64,000 nt of DNA from Alphaproteobacteria bacterium (GCA_021151765.1 JAGKWR010000001.1:127201-191200); one strand, 5' to 3'; positions 1-8,314 are shown, counted from the stretch's first letter. Numbers and translations are program-made. The notes: a model not told the origin generated them from the letters alone.

Positions 1-101
1 CAATTGCTAAAGACAATATTTTTGGCGCTCAATTTCATCCTGAAAAAAGTGGCGAAACTGGTTTGAGAATGCTCAAAAATTTCCTCAACTGGCGACCATA
101 A
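1..101 (+). CDS. hisH: HisH, glutamine amidotransferase subunit of imidazole glycerol phosphate synthase (3' end only)
   Basis: Only the last 32 codons are in the window, read from base 3. They encode GAQFHPEKSGETG followed by a short hydrophobic tail ending LNWRP. In the HisH family the FHPE histidine belongs to the Cys-His-Glu triad that releases ammonia from glutamine for HisF during histidine synthesis. Other class I amidotransferases share FHPE, but the SGETGLRML continuation fits HisH best. The stop codon overlaps the next start as TAATG, so the downstream methyltransferase is probably translationally coupled. Confidence 0.8.
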   Translation, partial: IAKDNIFGAQFHPEKSGETGLRMLKNFLNWRP

Positions 102-1108
102 TGCAAAAAATTTCGCAGTTCTTTTTCGATGCTATGTTCAACGAAAAAACTGGCTATTATCGCATAAAAAATCCGATCGGAAAAGACTCTGATTTCATTA
201 CCGCCCCTGAAATTTCCCAAGCTTTTGGCGAAACTATCGCTGCTTATATTTTACAAATTGCGCACACTAAAAATGGCGAACTAGCTTTAGTTGAAATGGG
301 TGCTGGCAAAGGTACTTTGCTGTTTGATATTTTGAGTTCGATCAAAAAATTAGCTGATAAAAATATTGCACCGGCCATTGATTTTGTTAGCCGTGTTGCT
401 TGTCATATTGTTGAAATAAATCCGGTTTTGCGTCAAATTCAGCAAGAAAAATTGAGTCAATTTAATGTTAGCTGGTATGAAAATTTAGCGGAAATTTCTT
501 TGCAAGATCGTGAGCTTATTTTCATCAGCAACGAGCTTTTTGATTGCTTTCCCATCGATCAATTTATCTTAACTGAAACTGGTTGGTGTGAAAGAATGGT
601 TGAAGATAAAAAATTTATTCTCGCCGCTTTTGACAAAAAAATTCATGATTTTATTGAACAAGAAATCCAAGCTTTAGCCCCAATCGGCGCGGTTTTTGAA
701 TATAGCCAAGCCGCACGAGAATTCATGGCACAGCTTTGTCAAACTTTACAAAAACACGGCGGCATCGCCATCAACATTGATTACGGATACAGCAAAAATA
801 TTTTTGCCAACACGTTGCAAGCGCTGAAGAATCATCAAAAAGTCGATGTTTTAGAAAATCCCGGAAGCGCTGATCTTACTGCGCAAGTTGACTTTTTCGC
901 TTTGGATAAAATTGCAAAAAAAGCGCAGCTAAATTCTTCTCTCATAACTCAAAGAGAATTTTTGCAAAGCCTAGGAATTGAAGAGCGCCGCAAAATTTTG
1001 TTAACAAAGAATCACGAAAAAACGACGGAAATAAACTCGGCTATTGATCGTTTAATTGATTCCGATCAAATGGGCGAACTGTTCAAATGTCACATCATCT
1101 GGAAATAA
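101..1108 (+). CDS. MidA/NDUFAF7-family SAM-dependent methyltransferase
   Basis: The product is a 335-residue class I methyltransferase of the DUF185 family, which includes mitochondrial NDUFAF7/MidA, the enzyme that methylates an arginine of a complex I subunit. The N-terminus has the family hallmark GYYRIKNPIGKDSDFITAPEIS, here split as GYY and DFITAPEIS, with the SAM-binding EMGAGKGTL at about residues 65-73. An ISNELFDCFP segment follows near residue 145, another conserved family stretch. The start codon overlaps the hisH stop by one base. The bacterial substrate cannot be read from sequence, although a complex I assembly role is plausible in an alphaproteobacterium. Confidence 0.85.
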   Translation: MQKISQFFFDAMFNEKTGYYRIKNPIGKDSDFITAPEISQAFGETIAAYILQIAHTKNGELALVEMGAGKGTLLFDILSSIKKLADKNIAPAIDFVSRVACHIVEINPVLRQIQQEKLSQFNVSWYENLAEISLQDRELIFISNELFDCFPIDQFILTETGWCERMVEDKKFILAAFDKKIHDFIEQEIQALAPIGAVFEYSQAAREFMAQLCQTLQKHGGIAINIDYGYSKNIFANTLQALKNHQKVDVLENPGSADLTAQVDFFALDKIAKKAQLNSSLITQREFLQSLGIEERRKILLTKNHEKTTEINSAIDRLIDSDQMGELFKCHIIWK

Positions 1109-1110
1109 TT

Positions 1111-2106
1111 ATGAAAGAAGTAACACAAGTTAGCCAAGATAAATTCTTGTCTGCATCTTACGAATCAGGCGTGCGCCACGATTTCACTTTGGAAGAAGTT
1201 TTAAAACTTTTTGAATTACCATTTAATGATTTGATCTTCAAAGCTGCGGAAGTTCACCGCGCCAATCATGATCAAAACGCTGTGCAAATCAGTACTTTAT
1301 TGAGTATCAAAACTGGTTCTTGCCCAGAAAATTGTAAATATTGTCCGCAATCAGCGCATTTCGACACTGGCCTTGCAAAAGAATCTTTGATGCCAATTGA
1401 TAAAATTTTGGAAGCAGCTGACGCGGCAAAAAAAGCCGGCGCATCAAGATTTTGTATGGGTGCGGCGTGGAGAAGTTTGCACGATCGTGATGTTGAGAAA
1501 ATTTGTTCAATCGTTGATGAAGTCAAAAAAACTGGCCTCGAAACTTGTATGACGCTTGGAATGTTAACCAAAGAACAAAGCGAAAAACTTAAAGAAGCGG
1601 GTTTGGATTATTACAATCACAACATCGACTCTTCGCCAGAATTTTACTCAGAAATTATCACAACGCGTAATTTTGAAGATCGTTTGAACACCTTGAAAAA
1701 TGTTCGTGAAGCTGGTTTGAACGTGTGTTCCGGCGGTATTGTTGGCATGGGTGAAAAACGCGAAGATCGCGCTAAAATGTTGATCGTTTTGGCCAATTTA
1801 CCAAAACAACCGCAGTCCGTTCCCATCAACATGTTGGTGAAAGTGAAAGGCACGCCGCTTGATCAGGTTGAAGATTTAGATCAGTTCGAATTCATCCGCA
1901 CCATCGCAGTTGCCAGAATCATGATGCCAAAATCAGCAGTGCGCTTGTCAGCTGGCCGCGAAAATATGAATGAGCAAACTCAAGCCTTGTGTTTCTTGGC
2001 CGGAGCCAACTCAATTTTTTACGGCGAAAAACTTCTAACCACCGCTAACCCAGAAATGGAGCGTGATCAGAAGCTTTTTGAGAAATTAGGAATTAAAGGA
2101 AAATAA
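1111..2106 (+). CDS. bioB: Biotin synthase
   Basis: BioB is a radical-SAM enzyme that inserts sulfur into dethiobiotin, the last step of biotin synthesis. The radical-SAM cluster motif CPENCKYC (C71, C75, C78) binds the 4Fe-4S cluster. YNHNIDSSPEFY, CSGGIVGMGE and RLSAGRENM are BioB signatures, and the last holds the arginine ligand of the auxiliary 2Fe-2S cluster. I chose the ATG two bases after the upstream stop. An in-frame ATG 24 bases earlier lies inside the methyltransferase gene and is less likely. No other bio genes are adjacent. The biotin-dependent carboxylase near 56.5-58.5 kb is a likely consumer of the product. Confidence 0.95.
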   Translation: MKEVTQVSQDKFLSASYESGVRHDFTLEEVLKLFELPFNDLIFKAAEVHRANHDQNAVQISTLLSIKTGSCPENCKYCPQSAHFDTGLAKESLMPIDKILEAADAAKKAGASRFCMGAAWRSLHDRDVEKICSIVDEVKKTGLETCMTLGMLTKEQSEKLKEAGLDYYNHNIDSSPEFYSEIITTRNFEDRLNTLKNVREAGLNVCSGGIVGMGEKREDRAKMLIVLANLPKQPQSVPINMLVKVKGTPLDQVEDLDQFEFIRTIAVARIMMPKSAVRLSAGRENMNEQTQALCFLAGANSIFYGEKLLTTANPEMERDQKLFEKLGIKGK

Positions 2107-2125
2107 CAATTAAATCGGAGTAACC

Positions 2126-2590
2126 ATGTCAAACATCGAAGCAAAATTAAAATCTTTAGGAATTGAATTGCCAACGCCAGCGGCACCGGTGGCGAATTAT
2201 GTTGGGTTTGTGAAATCGGGAAATGTGGTTTTTGTTTCTGGTCAGTTGCCTTTTGAAAATGGCAAGTTGCAGATGATTGGAAAAGTGGGATCAGAAGTTT
2301 CAGCAGAAGATGCTAAAAAAGCAGCTCGTCTTTGTGCGATTGGTTTGTTAGCGCAATTGAAAGTGGCGTGTGATGGCGATCTTGAACGCGTGGTTCGTTG
2401 CGTAAAGTTAGGAATTTTTGTTAATGGTGATGCTAATTTCAAAGATCATCCTGCAGTTGCTAACGGTGCTTCCGACTTGATGGTTGAAGTTTTGGGTGAC
2501 GCTGGCAAACACGCTCGTGCAGCAGTTGGATCAGGCTCTTTGCCTTTTGGTGTTGCTGTTGAAGTTGATGCGATTTTTGAAATTAAATAA
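2126..2590 (+). CDS. RidA/YjgF-family protein
   Basis: This 154-residue protein belongs to the YjgF/YER057c/UK114 superfamily, whose RidA members hydrolyse reactive enamine/imine intermediates released by PLP enzymes. FVSGQLPFENGK near the N-terminus and GVAVEVDAIFEIK at the C-terminus are typical. It is longer than classical RidA (about 128 residues) and lacks the usual C-terminal Arg-containing signature, which suggests the YjgH/chorismate-mutase-like subgroup, so deaminase activity is uncertain. A GGAG ribosome binding site lies 8 bases before the ATG, unusual in this window. The gene converges on the LysR regulator with only 4 bases between stops. Confidence 0.85.
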   Translation: MSNIEAKLKSLGIELPTPAAPVANYVGFVKSGNVVFVSGQLPFENGKLQMIGKVGSEVSAEDAKKAARLCAIGLLAQLKVACDGDLERVVRCVKLGIFVNGDANFKDHPAVANGASDLMVEVLGDAGKHARAAVGSGSLPFGVAVEVDAIFEIK

Positions 2591-2594
2591 CCGT

Positions 2595-3509
2595 TTATTT
2601 TTTACTGACTTCGCTGAGCCAATTGGTGAAGTCAGTAATTTTTTGTGCTACGTTTTTTTGTTTGAGATGCAAAGCGTAGTAGGTGTAGCTGCTTTTGAAG
2701 TCTGATTTTATCGCCTCGACCAATTCTTTACTTTTCAGTTCTTTTTCGATTAAAAATTTCGGCACTAAACCAACGCCCATGCTGTTTTTTGCCGCTTCGG
2801 ATAACATAAATAGATGTTCAAAAACCTGCCCGTGATCAATGGCGATTTTTTTGAAACCGAAATGTTGTAAATATTTTTGCCACATTTGCTCGCGATAAGT
2901 GTGGCCAAGCAAATTACAGCGTAACAAGTCTTTAGCTTCTTTAATTTTCTGCTCTTTTTTGTATTTCGGCGAGCAAACGCAAAGCAATTCTTCGCCCATC
3001 AGTTTAGTGGCGATAAATTTTTGCCACTTGGGATTGTTTTGAGCGCTGTATTTTTGCGAACTAACACGAATCGCTAAGTCGCAGCCTTCTTTCTTGAAAT
3101 CAATATCGCCGTCGCCAATTTTCATCAGCACGTCATATTGCGGAAATCTTTTCTTAAAATCTGACAAAAGTGGCACCAACCAAACGCCGCTCATTGATGG
3201 CATAACGTTGATGTGAATTACTTCTTTAGTTTTTTTGCGAGTTTTTGATTCTAAGATTTCTGTTGTCGCAGCTTCAATATTTAGAAGGGCTGATTTGATT
3301 TTTTCTAAATAGATTTTTGCGGCATCCGTTAAGTCGAGAGATTGAAAATTACGTGCAAAAAGTTTCAAACCCAAATGATCTTCCAGCAAAGCAATTTGTT
3401 TGCTCACAGCACCTTGAGTTAAATTTAGAATTGCAGCAGCTTTAGAGAAATTTTTAGTTTCGGCGCAAACCACAAAAACTTTTAAACTTTTTAACGGCGG
3501 TAATTTCAT
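2595..3509 (-). CDS. LysR-family transcriptional regulator (GcvA-like)
   Basis: The 304-residue product begins with a winged helix-turn-helix (FVVCAETKNFSKAAAILNLT then GAVSKQIALLEDHLG), which is the LysR DNA-binding domain. A periplasmic-binding-protein-like effector domain follows from about residue 95. The wording LPPLKSLKVFVVCAET and LFARNFQSLDLTDA matches the GcvA branch, which activates glycine cleavage or unrelated genes. It is transcribed away from the VOC and dehydratase genes, the usual arrangement for a LysR regulator controlling its divergent neighbours. Effector and targets are not visible in the sequence. Confidence 0.9.
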   Translation of the reverse strand: MKLPPLKSLKVFVVCAETKNFSKAAAILNLTQGAVSKQIALLEDHLGLKLFARNFQSLDLTDAAKIYLEKIKSALLNIEAATTEILESKTRKKTKEVIHINVMPSMSGVWLVPLLSDFKKRFPQYDVLMKIGDGDIDFKKEGCDLAIRVSSQKYSAQNNPKWQKFIATKLMGEELLCVCSPKYKKEQKIKEAKDLLRCNLLGHTYREQMWQKYLQHFGFKKIAIDHGQVFEHLFMLSEAAKNSMGVGLVPKFLIEKELKSKELVEAIKSDFKSSYTYYALHLKQKNVAQKITDFTNWLSEVSKK

Positions 3510-3560
3510 GAAGAATTTAGCTATGAATTTTTTTCATAATAGTCGCACAAAAAGATTAGT

Positions 3561-3596
3561 TTGTAAAAAAATTCAAGCGGATGTTTTGTGCTGTGC
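3561..3596 (+). promoter_or_regulatory. Putative promoter of the VOC/dehydratase pair
   Basis: TTGTAA, a 17-base spacer and TTTTGT are followed directly by GCTGTGC. This resembles the promoter pattern seen before purK, atpH, atpD and virB8. It sits in the gap between the divergent lysR and VOC genes, where a LysR operator would be expected. The -10 match is weak. Confidence 0.35.
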
Positions 3597-3630
3597 AGAA
3601 TTTAATTAACGCTTTAACAATCTTAATTTT

Positions 3631-4053
3631 ATGGCTTTACAACCTTTTCATTTAGCAATGCCAGTCAATGATTTGGCGGCTACACGCAAATTTTATGGTG
3701 AATTTTTAGGCTTCGCTGAAGGTCGATCAAACGAAGCTTGGATTGATTGGGATTTTTTCGGTCATCAATTTGTAACGCATTTGCGTCCAACTCCGGCTGT
3801 TGGTGAAAAAGTGGTGAATCATGTTGATGGTCACGGTGTTCCCGTCCCGCATTTCGGCGTAGTGCTTGAGTGGCAACAATGGCATGATTTTGCTGATCGT
3901 CTTAAAGCTCATAACGTGCAATTTGTGATTGAGCCGTATATTCGTTTTAAAGGCCAGGTTGGTGAACAAGCGACTATGTTCTTTTGTGATCCAAGCGGCA
4001 ACGCGCTTGAGTTCAAAGCCTTTAAAGATATGTCAAAATTATTCGCTAAATAA
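3631..4053 (+). CDS. VOC-superfamily (glyoxalase/dioxygenase-like) protein
   Basis: This 140-residue protein has the vicinal-oxygen-chelate fold pattern. It begins PFHLAMPVNDLAATRKFYGE, a first beta-alpha-beta unit with a metal-ligand histidine, and ends with FFCDPSGNALEFKAF, carrying the usual acidic ligand. Family members are metal-dependent dioxygenases, isomerases or resistance proteins. The closest-looking group is the uncharacterised VOC proteins with HQFVTHLRP and HFGVVLEW motifs. The dehydratase gene starts one base after its stop codon, so the two are surely co-transcribed. The substrate is unknown. Confidence 0.8.
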   Translation: MALQPFHLAMPVNDLAATRKFYGEFLGFAEGRSNEAWIDWDFFGHQFVTHLRPTPAVGEKVVNHVDGHGVPVPHFGVVLEWQQWHDFADRLKAHNVQFVIEPYIRFKGQVGEQATMFFCDPSGNALEFKAFKDMSKLFAK

Positions 4054-4054
4054 C

Positions 4055-4996
4055 ATGACGGAGTTGAATTTTAATCATATCCAAGCGGCAGCAAAGCGTT
4101 TACAAGGCCACGTTGAAAAAACGCCGGTAATTTTTAGCGAAGAATTAAATCGTGAACTTGGCGCGCAGATTTTCTTCAAAATGGAAAATCAGCAAAAAAC
4201 CAAATCATTCAAAGCGCGCGGAGCTTTCAATTCGCTTTTGGCTTACAAAGAAAAACATGGCGAGTTTCCTAAGAAAGTAGTTGCGCAAAGTTCGGGAAAT
4301 CATGCTCAAGCAATTGCCAAAGCATGTCAGGAATTCAATATTCCGGCTTTGATTTACATGATTACCAAAGCTTCACCAGTTAAAATTGCGGCAACTCGTG
4401 CTTTAGGCGCTGAGGTGGTGCTGTTTGACAAAAGATCTGAAGTGAACAAATCAGCAGAAGACAAACAAAATGAAGGCTACTTTTTCGTTCATCCAAATGC
4501 TGGTGACGATGTAATTTGCGGTCAAGGAACAGCGGCATTTGAAGCTTTGTCAGAAATCGGTGAAGTTGATGCGTTGTTTGCTCCATGCGGCGGCGGCGGG
4601 TTGGTTGCGGGAACTTACTTGGCAAGTTTAGGACTTTCGCCAAATGCCAAAACTTTTGCCTGTGAACCACTTAATGCCAATGATGCAGCGCGTTCAGTAC
4701 GTTTGGGAAAAATTGTCGGCTATGAAGATACGCCTAATACAATTGCTGATGGTGCTAGAACTCTGTGCGTTATGCCACAAACTTTTGACTATTTAAAAGA
4801 AGTTGCGGGATTTTTTGAAATTCAGGAAGAAGAAATAATTTCTTGGCAAAAAAGATTGTCAGAAATTTTAGCGCAGAAAATTGAACCGACTTCCGTCCTT
4901 GCAATTGCAGGAGCTGCACAATATCTTGAACGAAATCACCAAATAAAAAATCCGAAAATTTTAGTTATAATTTCTGGCGGCAACATTGTCGGATAA
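4055..4996 (+). CDS. Threonine dehydratase / serine racemase-like PLP enzyme
   Basis: The product is a fold-type II PLP enzyme of 313 residues. KSFKARGAFNSLL holds the Schiff-base lysine, SSGNHAQAIAKA the phosphate-contacting loop, and CGGGGLVAG the glycine-rich PLP phosphate cradle. The length matches catabolic threonine dehydratase or serine racemase (about 315-330 residues) and excludes biosynthetic IlvA, which has a C-terminal ACT regulatory domain. I chose the ATG one base after the VOC stop because the longer frame reads back through that gene. Likely chemistry is deamination of threonine/serine or racemisation of serine or aspartate; sequence alone does not decide. Confidence 0.85.
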   Translation: MTELNFNHIQAAAKRLQGHVEKTPVIFSEELNRELGAQIFFKMENQQKTKSFKARGAFNSLLAYKEKHGEFPKKVVAQSSGNHAQAIAKACQEFNIPALIYMITKASPVKIAATRALGAEVVLFDKRSEVNKSAEDKQNEGYFFVHPNAGDDVICGQGTAAFEALSEIGEVDALFAPCGGGGLVAGTYLASLGLSPNAKTFACEPLNANDAARSVRLGKIVGYEDTPNTIADGARTLCVMPQTFDYLKEVAGFFEIQEEEIISWQKRLSEILAQKIEPTSVLAIAGAAQYLERNHQIKNPKILVIISGGNIVG

Positions 4997-5010
4997 AAAG
5001 CTTTTATGAT

Positions 5011-5418
5011 ATGAGCACTAAATCTAACGAGATAAAAATTGAGAATAATTCTGAAGAAATAGTAGGAAGAGAAAGAAAAGTAAGTGGTGGAATAAGTATG
5101 ACAGAAGCTAGCTTTATGGAGTCTGCCTTTGGTGATATGGCAGAATTTAAAGACAATAATAGCTATCATAACGGCGATTCTGACTCTGAAGAATCTAAAG
5201 AAGATCCATCTTATAGTCATTTTGTTGATGTTGATACAGAAAGCCTAACAGATGAATCGGAGAAACAATCGGAAGATGAAATGATGTTTGATATGGAGGA
5301 AGAAGAAGAGGAAACAGAAACTTACAAAAACAGACCGAATACATCTAATATTGTGCCCGTTAAAGATCCTAAAAACCTTGATTTGCGTAAGCCGATTAAT
5401 CTTGGTTTAGACAGATAA
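5011..5418 (+). CDS. Hypothetical highly acidic protein
   Basis: I do not recognise this 135-residue protein. It is very rich in Asp, Glu and Ser, with an EEEEEETE run near residue 97, and has no hydrophobic segment or cysteine. This suggests an intrinsically disordered, soluble polypeptide. It starts 14 bases after the dehydratase stop and ends 2 bases before the convergent rlmE stop, so it fills the gap exactly and may be the last gene of the VOC-dehydratase transcript. Codon choice looks ordinary for the window. Whether it is expressed, or is a secreted or host-directed protein, cannot be told from sequence. Confidence 0.55.
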   Translation: MSTKSNEIKIENNSEEIVGRERKVSGGISMTEASFMESAFGDMAEFKDNNSYHNGDSDSEESKEDPSYSHFVDVDTESLTDESEKQSEDEMMFDMEEEEEETETYKNRPNTSNIVPVKDPKNLDLRKPINLGLDR

Positions 5419-5420
5419 AA

Positions 5421-6098
5421 TTAGTCAATTGATCTCTTAAACCCAAGTGCCACTAAGTAAGTTTCTGAAGAATCTTTTCTTGAAGAATCGGGTTTGAAAT
5501 ATTTTACGGTTGAGAAGTTTTTGCGTAGAATTTTCAAGATCTCGTCAGAATTTCCACCTTGGAAAATTTTGCCAACAAAACTGCCGTTATTTTTCAAAAT
5601 TTTTTCTGCCAAGTTCAAAGATTCTTCAAGCAAAGCGATAATGCGCATGTGATCAGTCGCGTGATCTCCTGTTGTATTGGCCGCCATGTCGCTCATCACC
5701 ACATCGCAAAATCCACTTTTGTTGTATGGAATAGTTTTGAGTAGCTCGATAATTTTCTGTGGAGCTTCTTCGGTCATAAAATCGCCAACGAAAAAATTCA
5801 CGCCTGGCAATGAATCAATTTCAAGCAAGTCGATGGCTACAACATTGCCTTCGCCAACCTTGGTAACTGCGTATTGACTCCAACCGCCCGGAGCCGCGCC
5901 AAGATCGACAACAACTTTTCCTTTTTTGAAAAGCTTAAATTTTTCATCAATCTCAATAATTTTAAAAGCAGCGCGCGAACGCCAACCGGCAATTTTGGCT
6001 TTCTCAACAAACGGATCATTAATTTGACGTAACAACCATTTTTGCGATGATTTTTTTAGACGTTTACCCTTTTTCAGAGTTTGAAATTTTTGCGGCAT
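5421..6098 (-). CDS. rlmE: 23S rRNA 2'-O-ribose methyltransferase RlmE (FtsJ/RrmJ)
   Basis: RlmE methylates the 2'-OH of U2552 (E. coli numbering) in the 23S rRNA A-loop. The 225-residue product has the K-D-K-E tetrad arrangement: a lysine in the RSRAAFKI segment, VVDLGAAPGGWSQ for SAM binding, VMSDMAANTTGDHATDH with the catalytic aspartate, VGKIFQGG with the second lysine, and SSETYLVA with the glutamate. The basic N-terminal tail (KGKRLKKSSQKW) fits rRNA binding. Its start overlaps the stop of the upstream Trm112-like gene as TAATG. Confidence 0.93.
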   Translation of the reverse strand: MPQKFQTLKKGKRLKKSSQKWLLRQINDPFVEKAKIAGWRSRAAFKIIEIDEKFKLFKKGKVVVDLGAAPGGWSQYAVTKVGEGNVVAIDLLEIDSLPGVNFFVGDFMTEEAPQKIIELLKTIPYNKSGFCDVVMSDMAANTTGDHATDHMRIIALLEESLNLAEKILKNNGSFVGKIFQGGNSDEILKILRKNFSTVKYFKPDSSRKDSSETYLVALGFKRSID

Positions 6099-6277
6099 TA
6101 TTCCTCTATTTTTCGTGCTTCATCAATCAACAATACAGGAATTCCGTCCTTGATTTTGTAAGCTAATTTCGATTCAAAACAAATTAGTTCATTATTTTTT
6201 GCATCAAAAACCAACTTACTTTTGCACAGCGGGCAAACCAGAATTTGAAGTAGTTCTTGAGCTATTTTTTGTGACAT
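6098..6277 (-). CDS. Trm112/YcaR-family small zinc-ribbon protein
   Basis: This 59-residue frame is read from ATG at 6277 to a TAA that overlaps the rlmE start. It contains LVCPLCKSKL near the N-terminus, the conserved CP.C half of the Trm112 zinc ribbon, then CFESKLAYKIKDGIPVLLIDEAR, which is the family signature (here broken by position: CFESKLAYKI and DGIPVLLIDEA). In eukaryotes and archaea Trm112 is an activator subunit of several methyltransferases. In bacteria the role is unclear. Coupling to a methyltransferase gene is therefore suggestive. It is easily missed because of its size. Confidence 0.85.
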   Translation of the reverse strand: MSQKIAQELLQILVCPLCKSKLVFDAKNNELICFESKLAYKIKDGIPVLLIDEARKIEE

Positions 6278-6283
6278 AATTTC

Positions 6284-6319
6284 TTGAAAGTTTTAAGTGA
6301 TAAAAATAGCTTGCCGTGC
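6284..6319 (+). promoter_or_regulatory. Putative promoter of purK
   Basis: TTGAAA (6284-6289), a 17-base spacer and TAGCTT (6307-6312) are followed at once by GCCGTGC. This is a clear instance of the GC-rich-discriminator promoter type in this window. Transcription should start near 6320, which rules out the GTG at 6316 as the purK start and supports the GTG at 6355. Confidence 0.6.
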
Positions 6320-6354
6320 TTTCTTTTCTAAATCAAACATTTGAACTGAATCTC

Positions 6355-7380
6355 GTGAAAAAAATTTCTACGATTGGTATAATCGGTGGCGGACAGCTTG
6401 GTCGCATGACTTGTTTTTACGCTCACAAAATGGGTTTTAAAACTGTTGTGTTTTCAGACATTGCAGATGCGCCAGCGACTTTTGTAACTAATCAAACCAT
6501 CATTGCTGATTATTCTGACAGGGAAGCTTTGAAGAAATTTGCTAGTTTAATTGATATCGCCACTTTTGAGTTCGAAAATATTCCTTTCGAAACGGTCAGT
6601 TTTCTGGCACAACATGTGGAAGTTTGTCCAAATGCAGAAGTTTTAAAAATTACCCAACATCGTATTTTGGAAAAAGATTTCCTCAACTCGATTGGTGTAA
6701 AAACCGCCCTATACGCAATTTCAGACTTTGCTGAAAATTTACAAAAATTCGGCAAAGCAATTTTGAAAACAGCAACTATGGGTTATGACGGCAAAGGCCA
6801 ATATGTTTTAAACGCTGGTGATGCTTTGCCAGAACTTGGTTCTAATCCGTGGATTTTAGAAAAATTTTGTCCGTTTGATTCAGAAATTTCAGTGATGGTA
6901 GCTCGTTCAAAAAGTGGTGAGATTGCGGTTTACGAGCCTTTGACCAATATTCACAAAAATGCTATTTTGGATGAAAGCCATTATCCGGCAAAAGTTTCTG
7001 AAGATTTGAAAATCAAAGCGCAAAATTTGGCAAAAAATATTGCCGAAAAAATTGGTTTGATCGGAGTTTTAGCGGTTGAAATGTTTGTTGTTGGAGAAGA
7101 GTTATTGGTGAATGAATTGGCGCCACGTCCGCATAATTCTGGTCATTTTTCGATGGATGCTGCGGTGACTTCCCAATTTGAACAGCTGGTCCGTGCAATA
7201 ACAAATTTACCTCTTGGTTCAACTAAATTTCACTCAACCGGCTTTATGAAAAATCTGATTGGTGATGAAATAAATGACGTTGCAAAATTTTATAAAAATC
7301 CGAGTGCTAAACTTCATCTTTACGGAAAAACAGAGGCGAAAGCCGGCCGTAAAATGGGGCACGTGAATATTGTTAATTAA
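6355..7380 (+). CDS. purK: N5-carboxyaminoimidazole ribonucleotide synthase PurK
   Basis: PurK is an ATP-grasp ligase that carboxylates AIR to N5-CAIR in de novo purine synthesis. The product (341 residues from GTG) opens with IGIIGGGQLGRM, the nucleotide-binding loop. ILKTATMGYDGKGQ is the ATP-grasp lysine region, EISVMVARS follows, and NELAPRPHNSGHFSMDA is the Mg-ATP and substrate site. I preferred GTG 6355 because it gives the usual PurK N-terminus and lies downstream of the predicted promoter. The partner mutase gene purE is not adjacent. The gene reads into the pilin-like locus with a 14-base gap. Confidence 0.92.
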   Translation: MKKISTIGIIGGGQLGRMTCFYAHKMGFKTVVFSDIADAPATFVTNQTIIADYSDREALKKFASLIDIATFEFENIPFETVSFLAQHVEVCPNAEVLKITQHRILEKDFLNSIGVKTALYAISDFAENLQKFGKAILKTATMGYDGKGQYVLNAGDALPELGSNPWILEKFCPFDSEISVMVARSKSGEIAVYEPLTNIHKNAILDESHYPAKVSEDLKIKAQNLAKNIAEKIGLIGVLAVEMFVVGEELLVNELAPRPHNSGHFSMDAAVTSQFEQLVRAITNLPLGSTKFHSTGFMKNLIGDEINDVAKFYKNPSAKLHLYGKTEAKAGRKMGHVNIVN

Positions 7381-7394
7381 ATTAGCGAGGAAAT

Positions 7395-8314
7395 TTGAAG
7401 AAGGCATTTTCTTTAATAGAAATCTCAATAGTGATTCTTGTAATCGGAATTTTGGTTTCTGGTGTTTTGGGTGTTTCTAATTTTATTGAAAAGATGCGAG
7501 TTAAAACGGCTAGATCTCTAACTGAAAGTTCAGAGATAAATGGAATTAGTTCCCTAGTTTTGTGGTATGAGACTACTTCTGAGTCATCTTTTCTGAACTC
7601 CTCTAGTAGCAAGAGCTTAGATGATGGAGATCTGATCTCAACTTTGTATGATTCTAGTCCTCAGGTAAGAAATAAGACTAATGCTACGCAGTCGACTCAA
7701 AGCAAGATGCCTAAATATAAGAAGGGTGTAATCAATGGATTACCGGCTATTTATTTTGACGGGACTGATGATTATTTGAGTTTCAAAATATCTTAGGCTA
7801 CGATATGTCAATTTTTACGGTTATAAAAACAACCGACACAAATTCAAGCGTGAGCCCAACTGCACCTACTCTTGAGTCTATGGCAGCTCCAATTTTATGG
7901 TCAGATATCAGCGCTGGAAACGTTAGAGACATGGTTCCAATTGCTATTGCTGGTGGTAAATTGACTTATTGGTTTGGGGTTGGCGTTTCGACACAAAATT
8001 GTTATGGTTGGGGTTCGAAGATTATAAATGATAATGCTCCACACATAATTAATTTTGAAAGATCTCTAAGTAGTACATTTGCATTTTATATTGATGGAAC
8101 TCGTGATTATTACAGATCCTCTTCTCATACCCCGCTTTGTACTAAAATTGCCAACCAAAATCCTAATGTTTTGATTGGTGCAAGTTTAGTGCAAAGTAAA
8201 TATTACAAAGGATATATTTCTGAAATTATTGTTTTTGAAAAGGTTTTAACCACCGAAGAAAGAACAGCCGTGAATAAATATTTAAGCAAAAAATACGCTA
8301 TTAAAATTTCTTAA
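7395..8314 (+). pseudogene. Type IV pilin-like protein with LamG-type domain, interrupted by a frameshift
   Basis: Two frames form one gene. The first, from TTG 7395 behind a GAGG site, starts MKKAFSLIEISIVILVIGIL, a class III prepilin leader with cleavage before Phe and a hydrophobic helix. It runs to LPAIYFDGTDDYLSF near 7786 and then hits a stop at 7794. In another frame the sequence continues QNILGYDMSIFTVIK to 8314 (ATG 7805 is an internal Met). FDGTDDYL and the C-terminal GYISEIIVFEKVLTTEER are typical of concanavalin/LamG-like modules on surface pilin-like proteins. One inserted base in the TTTCAAAATA run at 7781-7790 would restore a protein of about 305 residues. It is either a decayed gene, a phase-variable tract or a sequence error. 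Confidence 0.75.

Noticed and set aside
1272..1571. Antisense frame inside bioB
   Set aside because: It lies wholly opposite a clear biotin synthase gene and has no recognisable product. The same applies to the other antisense frames, such as those opposite dnaK, lon and atpA.
6316..6354. Earlier GTG start for purK
   Set aside because: It lies within the predicted promoter discriminator and would add 13 residues foreign to PurK.
7805..8314. Independent gene starting at ATG 7805
   Set aside because: It has no leader or ribosome site and begins in the middle of a LamG-type domain whose first part is the preceding frame.
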